From Patella vulgata (lineage: Eukaryota > Mollusca > Gastropoda > Patellidae): a stretch of 64,000 nucleotides of DNA. The notes beneath the pieces were generated by a model. It was not told where the DNA came from. It made no database searches and saw nothing but the letters and a program-made list of their open reading frames with translations. The stretch is from assembly GCF_932274485.2 (NCBI RefSeq), contig NC_065879.2:35706436-35770435 (forward strand), given 5' to 3'. Of this stretch, positions 29,795-42,254 are shown in pieces (within the stretch, counting starts at the first letter, position 1; every line of letters starts with the position of its first letter). A program made the position numbers and the translations under genes.

Positions 29795-30990
29795 TTACCA
29801 ATTTGCAGTCCATTAAGTGTAAATAATTTATTTAAATCAACCTGTCCATAATATATTTAATGTATTGGAAGTTAAATTTTTAATAAACAACAATATTAGA
29901 ACACGAGACGCAACAGCGTCGAGTTGTTCTAATGGATAATTTAAGCATGGTTAAATGGACAATACACCACCTCTAAATACGAAACAGGGACGTTTTTATC
30001 GATATTTTAGCTGAAATATTTGGGTATTTTCTTCGGAACTATTTAGTAAACATTTTTACACCGGAAAGTGTAAATTCCCCGGAAGAGCCACCATTTTAAA
30101 ATCTATATCGTCCTACAATTTTTATCCGATTTTCATACTTTTGGAAACCCCACATTATTGGCAATCGATCGACGGAATTAGAATTTTGATATTTAACATA
30201 GATTTTGTTTTAAAGTGACGTCAAACAAGGCCCTTTTTTTTTTTTTTTTTACCAATTTTAAGGGAACTTTTGATATACACGGACTTTTTTTTCTGTTTTT
30301 ACCAAATTTTAACCCATTAAGTGTAAATAATTTAATTAAATCAACCTGTCCGTAATAAATTTAATGTATTGGAAGTTAAATCTTTAATAAACAACATTAT
30401 TACACGAGACGCGACAGCGTCGAGTTGTTCTAACGGATAATTCAAGCATGGTTAAATGGACAATAAACCACCTCTAAATACGAAACAGGAACGTGTTTAT
30501 CGATATTGTAGCTGACATATTTAGGGATTTTCTTCGGAACAATTTAGGAAAAAGTTTTACACCCATTTTAAAAAGTCATTATTTGAGCTCAAAATACTCT
30601 CAATAGATTTAGACCGTCCTTGCTTTCCTGCAAACTTAAAATGCTTGAGTCTCGAGTTGAAAGAAAATGTTATTCGGATATCGACAAAAAAATATTTTGA
30701 GCTCAAAATACTCTCAATAGATTTAGACCGTCCTTGCTTTCCTGCAAACTTAAAATGCTTGAGTCTCGAGTTGAAAGAAAATGTTATTCGGATATCGACA
30801 AAAAAATATTTTTAACGTTTGAAGATTTTTAATAGAACAGGAAATTAGTCGTGTATTGAAATAATTCTGGCCTGCAACCCGCGACTAAAAGAGGAGTAAC
30901 TCTTGGCGACAAAGACGACTTTTTGTAGCTTGTTCTTAATCACACAATTGCAGTTCGTACTTACATCCTCAAAATACCCCGTAATTCTAT
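29795..30990 (+). repeat. Dispersed repeat P, two direct subcopies
   Basis: CATTAAGTGTAAATAATTTA, GTATTGGAAGTTAAAT and GGTTAAATGGACAATA recur at about 29812 and 30315. The same sequence lies inverted at 41330-42200 and 47275-48150, giving a far end with ACTTACATCCTCAAAATA at 30960-30977. Non-coding. A short GC-bounded motif (ACGAGACGC.ACAGCGTCG) sits in both subcopies. Confidence 0.8.
30583..30812 (+). repeat. Perfect 115-bp tandem duplication
   Basis: TTGAGCTCAAAATACTCTCA starts at 30583 and 30698. The two 115-bp units look identical by eye, while the inverted P copies elsewhere have only one unit, so it arose recently in this copy. Confidence 0.9.
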
Positions 30991-31011
30991 GACAGTGATG
31001 CCCTAGCCTAT

Positions 31012-31278
31012 GGTGGGGGAGATGGCCGAATGGTTAGCACGTGCGCGCTGTATAATTAGGTCTGTCGTTAAGTCAACTGGCGTGGTTTCGATTCCTCGGT
31101 TGTACGTGACAAGGAGTAGGGTCACATGTCCTTGTGGGTTTTCTCCGCGTCCCCCGTTTTCTCCCACTGCTAAGGATCCCTACGTGCAAGCGAATTATTG
31201 AAATAAAACTGAACCATGTTAGTCCCGAAATGACCTAGTTTGTGTCGAGTGGACGTTAAACCCCATTTCTCTCTCTCT
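31012..31278 (+). mobile_element. SINE family B, full-length
   Basis: Poly-G start, head GATGGCCGAATGGTTAGCAC (A-box-like), B box GGTTTCGATTCCTC, body with GGTTTTCTCCGCGTCC, and tail GACGTTAAACCCCATTTC(CT)n. Confidence 0.88.
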
Positions 31279-31369
31279 TGTCAACAAATGTCAATTTTGG
31301 CATAATGATTAGGGTCTATATTTCAGCTGCTATTTTCGACTCCACAAAATGAAAATAAGTACACTGTAA

Positions 31370-33017
31370 TATACTCTTCAAACAAAGTAGGGGATATTGA
31401 AATGCAAATACCTATGCAGGTTGTGATATGATAAATAGTCATAAACACTTGAAATGCTTTGAGAGTATGTTCACAGATAAAGAACTTATCGCCCCAACAG
31501 AACCACTGAGCTGCACGTGCGACACTCAATAGCGCCATACGCGTGGGAGGGGTTCATTGTCAAATTTGACACTTTAAGGAAGGGTTGGTGAAAACTGCCG
31601 CGTCCTGGTTTATCCTTTCCTATCGGTTCTTGCATAAGATTTACTTTTTAGTGTGGTACTTTTAGTTTGCAATGAGAAATCTTCAACATGATGTCGTCTA
31701 CGTGCTATTGGCATGTTTCAAATGGGTTCTACACAGAGGGCAGTAGCCAGCATGCTTAATGTGTCACGGTCTGTGATCAGCAGACTGTGGAACCGGTACC
31801 AACAAACACACAATGTTGACGATAGACCTCGTTCAGGTTGTCCTAGAGCCACTACACAAGCCCAGGAACGATACATTCGTACACAGGACAAACGGCCAAT
31901 CAGCTTTCTGTAAAATTGTACCAAGTTACAGGAATTCAAGTTTCACCCGAAACGATTAGAAATCGGCTACATGCAGCCCATTTACATGCGCGACGACCGC
32001 ATATTGTGCCTTCATTAACTCGCCAGCACATGGCAAACAGGCATCAATGTTGTAGGCAGCGTAGAAATTGGGGTAATCATCGATGGGCGCGTATGAGCCC
32101 AGATTTACTCTGGATTTCACCGATAAGCGTGCTCGCGTTTGGAGGCGTGACGGATTCGGGCGTGGGTCTGTTATGGTGTGGGGGGGGGGGGAATCACCAT
32201 GACTGGCAGAACGGACTTGCATATTGTTCAAGGAAGGGTCACTGGTGTCTATTACCCTGACCACATCCTGGCACCGATAGTTCTGCCCTTTGCTCAACGT
32301 GCAGGTCGACGTTTCATTTTTCAAGATGATAATGCCCGTGCCCACCGCGCTCGTGTCGTGAATGACTACTTCCAGCGTCAACATATTCTCCATATGCCTT
32401 GGTCAGCCATAAGTCCTTTGCCTTTTCTCCTATAGTGCATGCTGTGTTCCTCGACGTCAGCGTGAACCGACAACACTGTAAGAATTGGCCGTGGCACTGC
32501 AAGAGGAGTGGGTCAGACTGCCCCAAATCTTGATTGGACGGTTTGATTTTTACCGAGATTTCGCCTAATAGTTTGGATGCAGCTATGGCGGGTGTGGCGC
32601 CAGGCAGGGTAAGCTTACTCTTCCGGACACCTGTTACCACTGTTTGTCGTGTATTTTGTACACGATGAACAGTCCATATGCTGATTACACTATTTTGCCA
32701 TATTACACTATTTTCCCTATACCGTTTCTTTAGGACTTCGAATTTTGTCTAATGGTTTGGATTGTTCGTACTTGGTTTTATTTGATTTATATCATTATTA
32801 AGACAAAAATCAAAAACGTCCATTTTCACTTTTGACAGTGTATCTCTTTGCGAGTGAAATGGCGCCGTCAGATAAGCCGTCCATATGAACTGTTCATGTT
32901 CATATGTAGGCAATTGACCTGTCATTAACATACACTGGTTCCTCTAATAAAAACAGCAGTGCATTTCCGCAGTTTTGTATTTTTTCTTAATATCCCCTAC
33001 TTTTTTTGAAGAGTATA
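31370..33017 (+). mobile_element. Decayed Tc1-like DNA transposon (Tc1-a)
   Basis: Terminal inverted repeats TATACTCTTCAAACAAAGTA (left) and, at the right, TACTTTTTTTGAAGAGTATA. TA dinucleotides form the ends, as expected for Tc1/mariner. It contains a broken transposase (31671 to ~32545) and unrelated extra DNA downstream (32546-32640 shares TTTGGATGCAGCT.TGGCG with 42320). Related to the element at 39277 but clearly older. Confidence 0.85.
31671..32545 (+). pseudogene. Tc1-like transposase pseudogene
   Basis: The first piece (31713-31913) has the paired-like DNA-binding part: GSTQRAVASMLNVSRSVISR (helix-turn-helix) and RPRSGCPRATT (GRPR-like linker). The second (from 31916) has VSPETIRNRLHAAHLHARRP. 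The DDE region has EPRFTLDF, VMVWGG and FIFQDDNARAHRAR in shifted frames. The third acidic residue is gone: the block SPDLSPIEHVWD of the intact relative is replaced after SAIS. At least three frameshifts. Compared with the 39.5-kb copy it shows strong divergence. Confidence 0.85.
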
Positions 33018-33039
33018 TTTGTACGCAGTAATTCGCCTT

Positions 33040-33140
33040 GATTTAGAGGGAGTTTATTGTCCATTCGATCACACTTTTCGACCTATCGGAATCAAAGAAA
33101 TTTCTAATTTGTGCTGAACAATAAACCCCCTCTAAATTCT
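33040..33140. repeat. About 95-bp hairpin
   Basis: TTTAGAGGGAGTTTATTGTC is mirrored by GAACAATAAACCCCCTCTAA. The same terminal motif (GGACAATA.ACCACCTCTAA) occurs inside repeat P (about 29953, 30458), so the hairpin may be a minimal relative. Confidence 0.7.
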
Positions 33141-36100
33141 CAAGACGAATCAAATCTTTATTGACAAATATCTTCAAGAAATTCTGCACACATGACTATC
33201 ACACCATTTTCAGGAATAACATTTTAACAAATTTAGCTTTACAGTTCAGATATCTGTACCCACTGCCTCTAATAAATGGAGCCGTTGAGCGTGTCTTCGT
33301 AAAACACCAGCACCAGCGGAAATCTTCAATAAAACTGAACGAATAAGATTATCACGTCCTAAGTAGATTTCTTGTACTCTTCCACGTAATAACTGACCAC
33401 GAGCTACGCGATCATCACTAATTAACACAAGATCTCCTACATGCACTTCATTTCCAAGTGAAGTCCATCGTTTAACTGTATTAAGCGGCTTTAGATACTC
33501 TGAACTCCCACGTTTCCAGAAGTTGTTCACCAATCTTTGATGGTAACGCCAACGATTGGGGATAGCTTTGGATGTTTGCTCTGTCTTGGGCGTGTGTTTG
33601 AAAGGAAACGGTTGAAAAGGTCTTCCAATAAGAATATGTGCAGGAGTCATCACTTCAGGATCTTTAGGGTCAGAACTTACGTAAGTGAGAGGACGGCTAT
33701 TAATTTGACATTCTACCTCGGTGAGAATAGTTCCAAAACTTTCAATGTCCAATAACGATTTCCCTAAAATCATCTTTAGTGACGTCTTAATGCTTCTAAA
33801 CAAACGCTCGTAAAAGCCACCCCATCACGGGGCTTTTTCAACTATAAACTTCCAATGATGTTCTTATTGGTTAAATCAGTTTGAGTCTGGGGATCGTCTA
33901 TGATTCTCCAACACTTTTGTAATTCTTTGTTTGCGCACTTGAATGTTTTTGCATTATCAGACTAAATCGTATGACACATGTCGCGTCTTGATACCATACG
34001 ACGAAGCGCTAAAAAAAAACTTATCTACAGACATATCAGTTACTAATTCTAAATGTACTGCACGCGTAACAGCACACGTAAATAAACAAATATACACTTT
34101 GTCATAATCTTTAAGATAAATAGATCCAGCAAAGTCCAATCCAACATTAGTAAATGGTGCAGATGGTTGAATGCGGTCTGCTGGCAAAGGGGCCATTGGC
34201 TGGGAGAATGGCTTTGTATAGTAATGACGACAAAGTAAACATTTATTGAGAACTTGCTTAACCGTGGATCGACCTTTACATATCCATTATTTCTGACGTA
34301 GGATAGACAGAGTATGTTCTGTTCCAGCATAAAGTTCATGACTGTGTACTTGGGCTATTAATAACTTTACTACTGGGTGCGATGATGGAAGAATAACTTG
34401 ATGTTTTTCTTCTTCTGGTAACACTGACTTGTGAATTCGACCACCAAATGGATCCTGGCTAGATAAATGATTAGAGGTTGGTGATTCGTTAACTTTAAGT
34501 GATTCGATCTCTTCTTTATATGATGTTTCCTGAACCTGATGCAGTAAATAAATCTCAGCAGCTTCTATTTCTGGTACTGACAGTATATACAAATTTCTGT
34601 CTTCTTTCTTGACTTTTAGGTTTCTGATGAATCTCTTGATCCAGGCGACTGTTCTAATGAGTTTGAGGTATATGCTAAATCTATAAAAGTTGATGAATGA
34701 TTCTTCTACTTGACCAATACAAACTATAAGCGATTTCTTTCTTTTCTCGGGGATTATAGCTTCATTATCAGGACTTAACTTGAGGACTTCGAAACAGTAG
34801 GCTATACTTCTGATTTCATTAACCACAGTCCTTCATGTTTATAAAATTGTGCGGGAGCCATAAAACGCTCCTGATACCTTGAATATATGCAGTTTAAAAG
34901 TAAACAAAAACTGAAAGTAGTTTATTAATCTCAATATTTAGGAGAGCGATTTAGCTAATTTGCAGGAGTCTTTAATGACTACTTCGAAGGAAAGCCGACG
35001 TGCGTCGAGAGGAGCAGGAGCGAAAGCTCCCCTTAAACGTGAAGGACTGTTAACCATGATGGACCATTCCACTAAAGTTGACTATCCATAAGTTCTTGAA
35101 CTTTTATTCCCCTACTCGGTAAATCAGCAGGGTTATCTTTTTCAGGGCAGTAGCAAAATACTCTTGGTTCAAAGATTCCTTGAATCTCCATTACTCAGTT
35201 AGCTACAAAATGGTTCCAACTGTGAAGCTATTCTTTTAACCCAGTGAAATGTTGATGAATTGTCAGTCCAGCAACCGACTCCAGTGACATCACAATCCAA
35301 CATGGAACATACATATTTACAGAGACGAACAATGATAACAGCAGCCATCAATTCTAGTCTAGCTACGTTTTTTTTCTTAACAGGAGATACACGACTTTTA
35401 GACATTACAAGACTGGTACTTATAGTATTGCTTTTGGATATAATCATAAGGTATAGGACTGCGGCATATGCATTCTCGGATGCATCAACAAACCGGTGAA
35501 CTTCAATTTCTTTAACTTGAGATTTGGGAAGTCGTGTATAACATCTGGGTATCTTCAAATGCTCCAACTCTTTAATTCTTTAAACCAATCTATCTACTTT
35601 CTGGAAATATCAACTGGAATTATATCATCCCAGGACAGACCTTTAGACCATAATTCTTGAAATAATATCTTTGAGCGGACAGTAAACGGAGTAATGAGCC
35701 CTAAATCAATACTGGGAATGTCTACTTTAAAACTCAGTGTATCATTCTGTGGATCCCATCTCGATCCAAGTGTCTTTGTAGAGTAAAACTTGGGCTTTCT
35801 TGAGTTTCAGTTTCGAGATTTATAGGACCATCGGGTGCTCTATCCCTTTCAGGTATAGCTTTTAAGACCTCTCTAGAGTTGCTAGGCCACTTGGTAAGAT
35901 TAAAACCTTCTTGAGCCATAAGATCCTTAAGGTCTTGCTGTAATGTCAGAGCAAGCGTGTCGTCATCAGCTCCAGTTGCGATGTCATCTACGTACGTATT
36001 TCTAATAATTTCGGATGATGCCCTTGATGTAACTTGGCATGTTCTTGAATTGTGCCTATGGCTTAAAAAGACTGGCTGTAATACCAAAAGTGATTTTGGT

Positions 36101-36582
36101 CATTCTGTAAGACTTTCTAGGATTAACAACATCAAGGTCTCTCCATAGATACCCGTGAGCATCCTTATCTTTATCAGCTAAACAAACTTGCAGAAACATC
36201 TTCTGTATGTCTCCCACGATAGCGACTTGGTGCTTTCTAAACCTTATTAGAATTCCAACAAGATCTTTTTGAAGCGCAGTTCCAGGGTGGATGCAACTGT
36301 TTAAAGATACACCATTTGTGTCTTTCGCGGACCCATCAAAAACAATTCGTACTTTTGATGTGGCTTTATCTTCACGGAATATAGCATGATGAGGCAGATA
36401 AAAAAATGTGACGACCATCATCAGGCGGAAGAATTTCTTCGGGTTTAACTTCTTCTATACACTTATTGATTGCTTCATTATAAATATCAGCTTTCTTCGT
36501 ATCAAACTTCAACTTCTTTTCTAAATTGATTAATCTTCTTTCAGCTTGTTTGTAATTTGATGCCAGCTGTATATCTTCCTTC

Positions 36583-36830
36583 GGGGGGGGGGGGCTGAAT
36601 GGTTAGCGTGTGCGCGTTATCATAAAGCCTGTCATTGAGTCAACTGGCGTGGTTTCGATTCCTCGGTTGTACGTGACATCGAGTAGGGTCGCCTGTCCAA
36701 CCTCGTGGGTTTTCTCCGGGTCCTCCGGTTTCCTCCCACTGCTAAACACCCCTATGCGAATTATTGAAATAAAATTAAACCATGTTAGTCCCGAAATGAC
36801 CTAGTTTGTGTCGAGTGGACGTTAAACCCC

Positions 36831-36894
<64 letters not shown>
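36583..36894 (+). mobile_element. SINE family B inside the BEL fossil
   Basis: Poly-G start, head GCTGAATGGTTAGCGTG, body and tail with long (CT)n then (AT)n. It is flanked by TATATCTTCCTTC (36570-36582, 36895-36907), a perfect 13-bp target duplication. Confidence 0.88.
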
Positions 36895-36899
<5 letters not shown>

Positions 36900-37825
36900 C
36901 TTCCTTCCATGTGATAGATACTGTGTAGTGATTTGCTTCAAATATTAAATTCTTTTTAAAATCCTTCATAATTTTATCTTCAGATGGGTCTATGTGAGTT
37001 CTCCCTTCACCATATCTGAGGTAACGAAGAGGTATTAATAGTCCATACCAATGAGTACATCAATTTCGCATTCACCTCTGGGAAATTCTTCGGCAGATTT
37101 GATATCTTGAAGATGTGACCAATTTGAAGGGTGGAATTCTACAGCTTCAGCAGGTTGACAAATCTTGTCGGTTGTAAGTGCGTCATTGAAATTTTAATCT
37201 TCGGATTACTTAAAGAGGCCAATATTAATGGAATCCTTCTTCTAAGTACAGGCTTACCCTGTCTTCCGTCGAATCCGGAAACCGTCGTTCTAACTGTTTT
37301 TCAGTTGAGGCCAAGTTCTTCTGTGATAGGTGTCGTTACAAATGATGACTGTGATCCTGGATCAAAGAAACATCTAACGTTCTTGGATAGGAGGTTCGAG
37401 CCAGTCAAAATACATGGCGCTGTTTGCAGTATACTTTGAACTTGCTTGTTGCCGACTTTGGTTAATGCTGATGTAAAACTGGCAGACTTTACTTCAGTAA
37501 ATTCAAGTGTTGAATTACCATAATCAAGGTGTAATAAATGATGATGTCTTCGCTTGCGGTATTTACATGACATGGCTTGACAGTTTTCCGAGATGTAACC
37601 ACCTTCTAAACAAAGAAAACAAAGTCCTTTAGATAAAAAATTTCTGATGTCTGTCACGTACAGTCATGGATAAGAACTGAATGCATGACGGAATCTTGTG
37701 TCTTGGATTGTTGCAAGGACACTCTTGATCTTTAACAGAAACAGTCATAGATGATATAGTTGATTTGAAAGGGTAGTTAGACTTATAAGGTTCATTCTTC
37801 AAAGGCTCAACCTTTGAAGAAACTT

Positions 37826-37882
37826 CCGTCTTCATTAGCCCAGTATAAGAGCAGAACAGTAGGACGTTAAACCCCATTTCAT
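37826..37882 (+). mobile_element. SINE family A 3' fragment inside the BEL fossil
   Basis: Only the last 57 bases (CCGTCTTCATTAGCCCAGTA to ACCCCATTTCAT) are present, with a perfect 13-bp target duplication TTTGAAGAAACTT (37813-37825, 37883-37895). Confidence 0.88.
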
Positions 37883-38735
37883 TTTGAAGAAACTTTTGAT
37901 TCTTGTGAACTTGAAGAATAAAATGATTTAATACTTGATATTTCTTTAGCTCTTATGGCGTGCTCAAGAAATGATAATAAGGTTTTCATTGATGAGTTGC
38001 ATCTTCTGATGTTAGTGGTGATTGGTGTAATAAAGACTTGATATGGGCTTCTAAAATGAGACGTTGATTACCGAATCTTGCTATTAATGTATCTAGAACA
38101 GCTTCATAATTTTCATGAATCCTTTAACTGTTTCATTATGTACGCTCATTTCTGAACATCTGCTAAAGATTGGTTATCAATGACAAATACTTTAATTGAC
38201 TGGTAGTATGGTTGCCATGACAACACATCGCCATCAAATGTTGGTAAATTAATCTTAGGTAATCGGACTTGAGGTACGGTAGGGCCAACACCTTGAACTT
38301 CTAAATTTGACCTTGCATCATCTTTAGTTAGGGGTTGTTTTTTTTAATGTATTCACTCAGCATGGATATATACTGTAAGGCCTTTATCTCATATTCGTTG
38401 TGTTGTGCACAGTCTTCAATTAAGTGTTCTTCGTCATATATTAAGCTGCATATAGAGCCTTGAATATCATTCAATTCTGATAATTTATTTTCATTGTCTC
38501 TTTAAGAAATCTCAGTCTCACAAAATATACATTCTGTGAAATATCAGTCTGCCATTTTGAATGTATCTATCAATGACTTTCTTAAAAATCGATCGTCTCT
38601 TTTTCTTTAAACCATCTAATTCAACTTTATTTGCAGAGGCAGCAATTTTTGACGTGTTAAAAATGCAAACTAAACTTTCCCTTTGACTTGAAATTCTAGC
38701 TTTAAAATCCGTCTCGTCGGAGCAAAATGTACTTG

Positions 38736-39276
38736 AAGTGAGGACTGTAGTTTAAAATTAGGGCTTGAAACTTAATTGCCCCCAATGACAATACTTTGAC
38801 TTGAGAAAACAGCAACTTACACTTGCTGTAAACAAACCTAAACTTCATTTCAATAGACATGTTTTATTCTCTATTATCCAGTACAATGAAGGGAGTTAAT
38901 TGCATTTAGCAAATAGGAAAAAGCACACATCTGATTTGTGTGAGAACATGGGTAGGCTAGCTTCACTCACCAATTTTTACTAAATCAGGTGGGTTGTTTT
39001 TTTAAATCACGCTTTGATCAAAGTCTGACTAGCATGACCTGCCTAATAATAAGTCATTAGTCACAAGAAATCGCTTGAAAATATAATGAGGGAGTAGAAA
39101 TATATGCCTAATTTAGTAATTATTATGCCAAAATTTGTGACACTACGGTCGGAACTAACTTTGACTTCATGTTGTGCATATGATCAATTAACTCTGGAAC
39201 ACTTTGTTGGTTTATAACCATGTTTATAATACAGGAAACCACAACATCTATGATAGTACATTAGGAGTTATTATAA
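38736..39276. other. AT-rich interval after the BEL fossil
   Basis: This could hold the element's upstream terminal repeat, but no partner sequence was recognised. No gene. Confidence 0.35.
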
Positions 39277-40806
39277 TATACTATTCAAAAAAAGTAGGGG
39301 ATATTTGATTTTGGGGGCATAATACTAAAATATGCAAGTGACTACGAAAAAAGTCACTATAGAACCTAACAGAAGAAACATTTCCAGTTACATGTGACGC
39401 CCAAACGCACCAATAGCTACCGCATGGAATGCAGGTGATGCTTGGGATCATCATGGGGGTCCAACCCAAGATTTGCACGACTCTGACTTTGAATGTTACA
39501 GTCATTGTGGCATTGAATTCCAGGGTGGAAACATCAGTTTAATTGTTTTAGTGACCAGAAAACAAATTTTGATATGCGTCGGCTTACCCAAAAGGTTACG
39601 TGCCCTTGGCATGCTACAGATCGGCACAACACAGGCGGTTGTGGCGCGGACGATGAATGTTTCTCAGTCTGTCATAAGCAGGCTATGGTCCAGATACCGT
39701 GATACACAATCTGTACAGGACAGACCACGCTCAGGTCGACCAAGGGCGACAACTCAAGCCCAGGATCGATTTATCCGTACCTTGGCCTTGAGAAATCGTG
39801 TCATCACAGCAAATCAGATCAGCGCTCGTCTTCAAACAGACACTGGTGTGAGAGTGAGTGGCCAGACGATTCGGAATCGACTGCATAGGGGTCACCTTCG
39901 CGCTCGACGTCCTCGCGTGATCCCTTGTTTGAGAGATCATCACATTCAGGCAAGACGTCGTTGGTGTAGGGATCGTCAACACTGGGATAATCGACGCTGG
40001 AGCAATGTGATGTTTTCAGATGAGTCAAGGTTCACTGTTGATTTTTTGGACAGACGTAGGAGGGTGTGGCGTCGTCGAAACGAGCGCTTCCAAGACGTTA
40101 ACGTCATCAGACATGATCGATTTGGGGGTGGTTCTGTTATGGTGTGGGGAGGCATCACTGTTGCTGGAAGAACGGCTTTACATGTTGTTGCAGGGCGTGT
40201 TACAGGCCAGTACTACCGGGACAACATCTTGGCAGTTCATGTTGTGCCGTTCGCACGACGTCTTGGCCGCCGTTTCATCTTCCAGGATGACAACGCAAGA
40301 TCTCACAGGGCCAGGATCGTTACAGGTTACCTCCAACAACAGAACATCACCACATTACCTTGGCCAGCACTGAGTCCCGACCTCTCCCCCATCGAGCATG
40401 TCTGGGACATGCTTGGACAGAGGTTACGTCAACGTCAACAACGTCCTGCCAATGTCCAATAACTTGCTGCTGCGTTGCAACAGGAATGGGACAATCTGGA
40501 CCAAAATGACCTTAGACGTCTCATTAGGAGTATGCCACGTAGGATCAATGCTTGTTTGGCAAACAGAGGAGGATTTACCCGTTACTGACTTGGTTGTGAT
40601 GCTGTGGTAACTTTGCTGTTTGACCCCGGGTATCATTTTACCCTTATAATGGTCAGTCTGTGCCTTACTTAGTCTAACGATCATTTGGAATAAATCGATG
40701 AATGTGAACTTCATTTCATTTTGTCATTTGTTTCTTCGTCAGTTTCATTAGGTGACTTTAATAACACTTAAAAATCAAATATCCCCTACTTTTTTTGAAT
40801 AGTATA
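39277..40806 (+). mobile_element. Nearly intact Tc1-like transposon (Tc1-b)
   Basis: The terminal inverted repeats match perfectly over 36 bases: left TATACTATTCAAAAAAAGTA then GGGGATATTTGATTTT, and the complement at the right end (40771-40806). Length 1530 bp, usual for Tc1. One transposase gene. Identical ends imply recent activity. A shorter sister (55407-56408) and the 3' part in the duplicated segment (46388-46751) are near identical. Confidence 0.95.
39473..40588 (+). pseudogene. Tc1-like transposase, one premature stop
   Basis: DDE transposase that excises and reinserts the element at TA sites. The open frame gives 329 residues to 40462. The first ~40 are probably not native: MRRLTQK, a likely true start at 39574, is in another frame, indicating a small indel. 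Domains: helix-turn-helix (about 41-75), SGRPRATT linker (87-94), second DNA-binding helix set (95-150), and catalytic core with D183 (FSDESRF), D273 (QDDNARSH), E308 (SPIEHVWD). The spacing D273-E308 is 34 residues, the DD34E signature. TAA at 40460-40462 replaces the GAA present in both sister sequences and removes 42 residues (to GGFTRY at 40585). Whether the truncated protein works is unknown. Confidence 0.9.
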
Positions 40807-41329
40807 TATACAGTCGAGTTTAACAAGTCTAGCATTCAGACCTTACGGCTGAAACATTACATATTATCTCTATCCCGGCCTCGAACAAGAGGCTATGGGT
40901 ATGATGTTACCCTGAACTCTGAAGGGAAAGTTAAACCCGCTCTTCTCATATAAAGAGGATACGTGCATGAGTCATGTATTGAGCCCCGGTAAATTGAACA
41001 GGTACTTCCTTTATCGGATTGGTCGGCTGCACAAACGCTACCCTGGATTTCAACACAGCGGCTACCCGCGTTTCTAACGCATGGGGCTGTCATATTTGAA
41101 TTAGCAGACTGTGATGTCATTGCCCGATTTTAATCTACCAGACATGTCACTGATACTAGCTAACGACGTTAATACATTAACCGGGGCATCTTTTACAGAA
41201 CTTAGGTAATCTCTACAATATATAGACCCTATAGTATTACAAATTGACATTTTGTTTACAACACGCCAGAACAGTATACATAGCAACCGCTGGAATCTTA
41301 GGCTAGACACCACGGTCATAGTTTTATAG
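40807..41329. other. Unassigned interval (unit A), matched at 46752-47274
   Basis: It has moderate GC and both copies are nearly identical. Frames on the minus strand (40893-41120, 41101-41319) show no family resemblance and are conserved only because the duplication is young. Confidence 0.45.
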
Positions 41330-42200
41330 AGTATTTTTGATTTGAGGATGTAAGTAGGAATTGTAATTGTTTGAACAAGAACTAGCTACAAAATTGTGAT
41401 AACAGTTTGCAAATTGCAAATAAAATAATACAGGCTGAAAACGTACCCGAAACTCGCGAAGCGAAGTCATCTTTGTCGCCACGATTTACTCCTCTTTTAT
41501 TCTCGGGTAGCAGGTCGGAATTATTTCAATCACAGCTGACAGTGCCTGTCTTAAAATACCACAATAAGACAAATTTTCTGTTCTTTTAAAAGTCTTCAAA
41601 CGTTAAATATTTTCTTTCATAATTCATTTACCAGCAACTCGAGACTCAAGCATTTTAAATTTGCAGGAAAGCAAGGACGGTCTAAATCTATTGAGAATAT
41701 TTTGAAAAATGAACGAAAGCACATGACCAAATAATGACTTTTCAAAATGGGTGTAAAAATGTTTCCTAAATAGTTCCGAAGAACATTCCTAAATATTTGA
41801 GCTACAATATCGATTAATACATTCTTGTTTCGTATTTATCGGGGGTTTAGTGTCCATTTAACCGTGCTTGAATTATCCATTAGAACAATTTAACTTCCAA
41901 TACATTAAATATGATATTATGGACAGGTTAATTTCATTAAATTACTTACACTTAATGGGTTGAAAATTGGTAAAAACACAAGATAAAAATGTCCGTGTAT
42001 ATCAAAAGGTAACTTAAAATTGGTAAAAACACAAACATGAAAATAGTCCTTGTATGACGTCACTTTAAAAATCTATGTTAAATCATAAAATTCTAATTCT
42101 GGTCGATTGTCAATAAGGATTGGTTTCCAAAAATATGAAGATATTGAAAATCGGATAAGAATTGCAGGACGATATAGATTTTAAAATGGTGGCACTTCCA
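41330..42200 (-). repeat. Dispersed repeat P, inverted copy (unit A)
   Basis: Reverse complement of sequence at 29795-30990 (GAGGATGTAAGTA, GTCTAAATCTATTGAG, ACTTCCAATACATTAAAT, and CACTTAATGGGTTGAAAATT), with differences. Only one copy of the 115-bp segment is present. Confidence 0.75.
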
Positions 42201-42254
42201 GTTTATTTACAATAGTTGAGATCACTCTAAAAAGTTGATAAACGACTCCTATTG

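Larger units (their letters stand above)
33246..38735 (-). mobile_element. Fossil BEL/Pao-type LTR retrotransposon
   Basis: Minus-strand order: gag-like region (about 38.7-37.6 kb), aspartic protease region (about 37.5-37.3 kb), reverse transcriptase (about 36.9-35.7 kb), RNase H (35.6-35.1 kb), and integrase with the C-terminal domain typical of BEL (about 34.8-33.25 kb). This gene order and the motifs identify BEL/Pao. No terminal repeats were recognised by eye, so the ends are uncertain. It is clearly broken, with about ten interruptions, and carries two later SINE insertions; moderately old. No envelope-like gene was noticed. Confidence 0.88.

Noticed and set aside
40893-41319. Minus-strand frames conserved in both 6-kb units
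   Set aside because: Conservation is explained by the recent duplication (about 1% divergence), not by selection.
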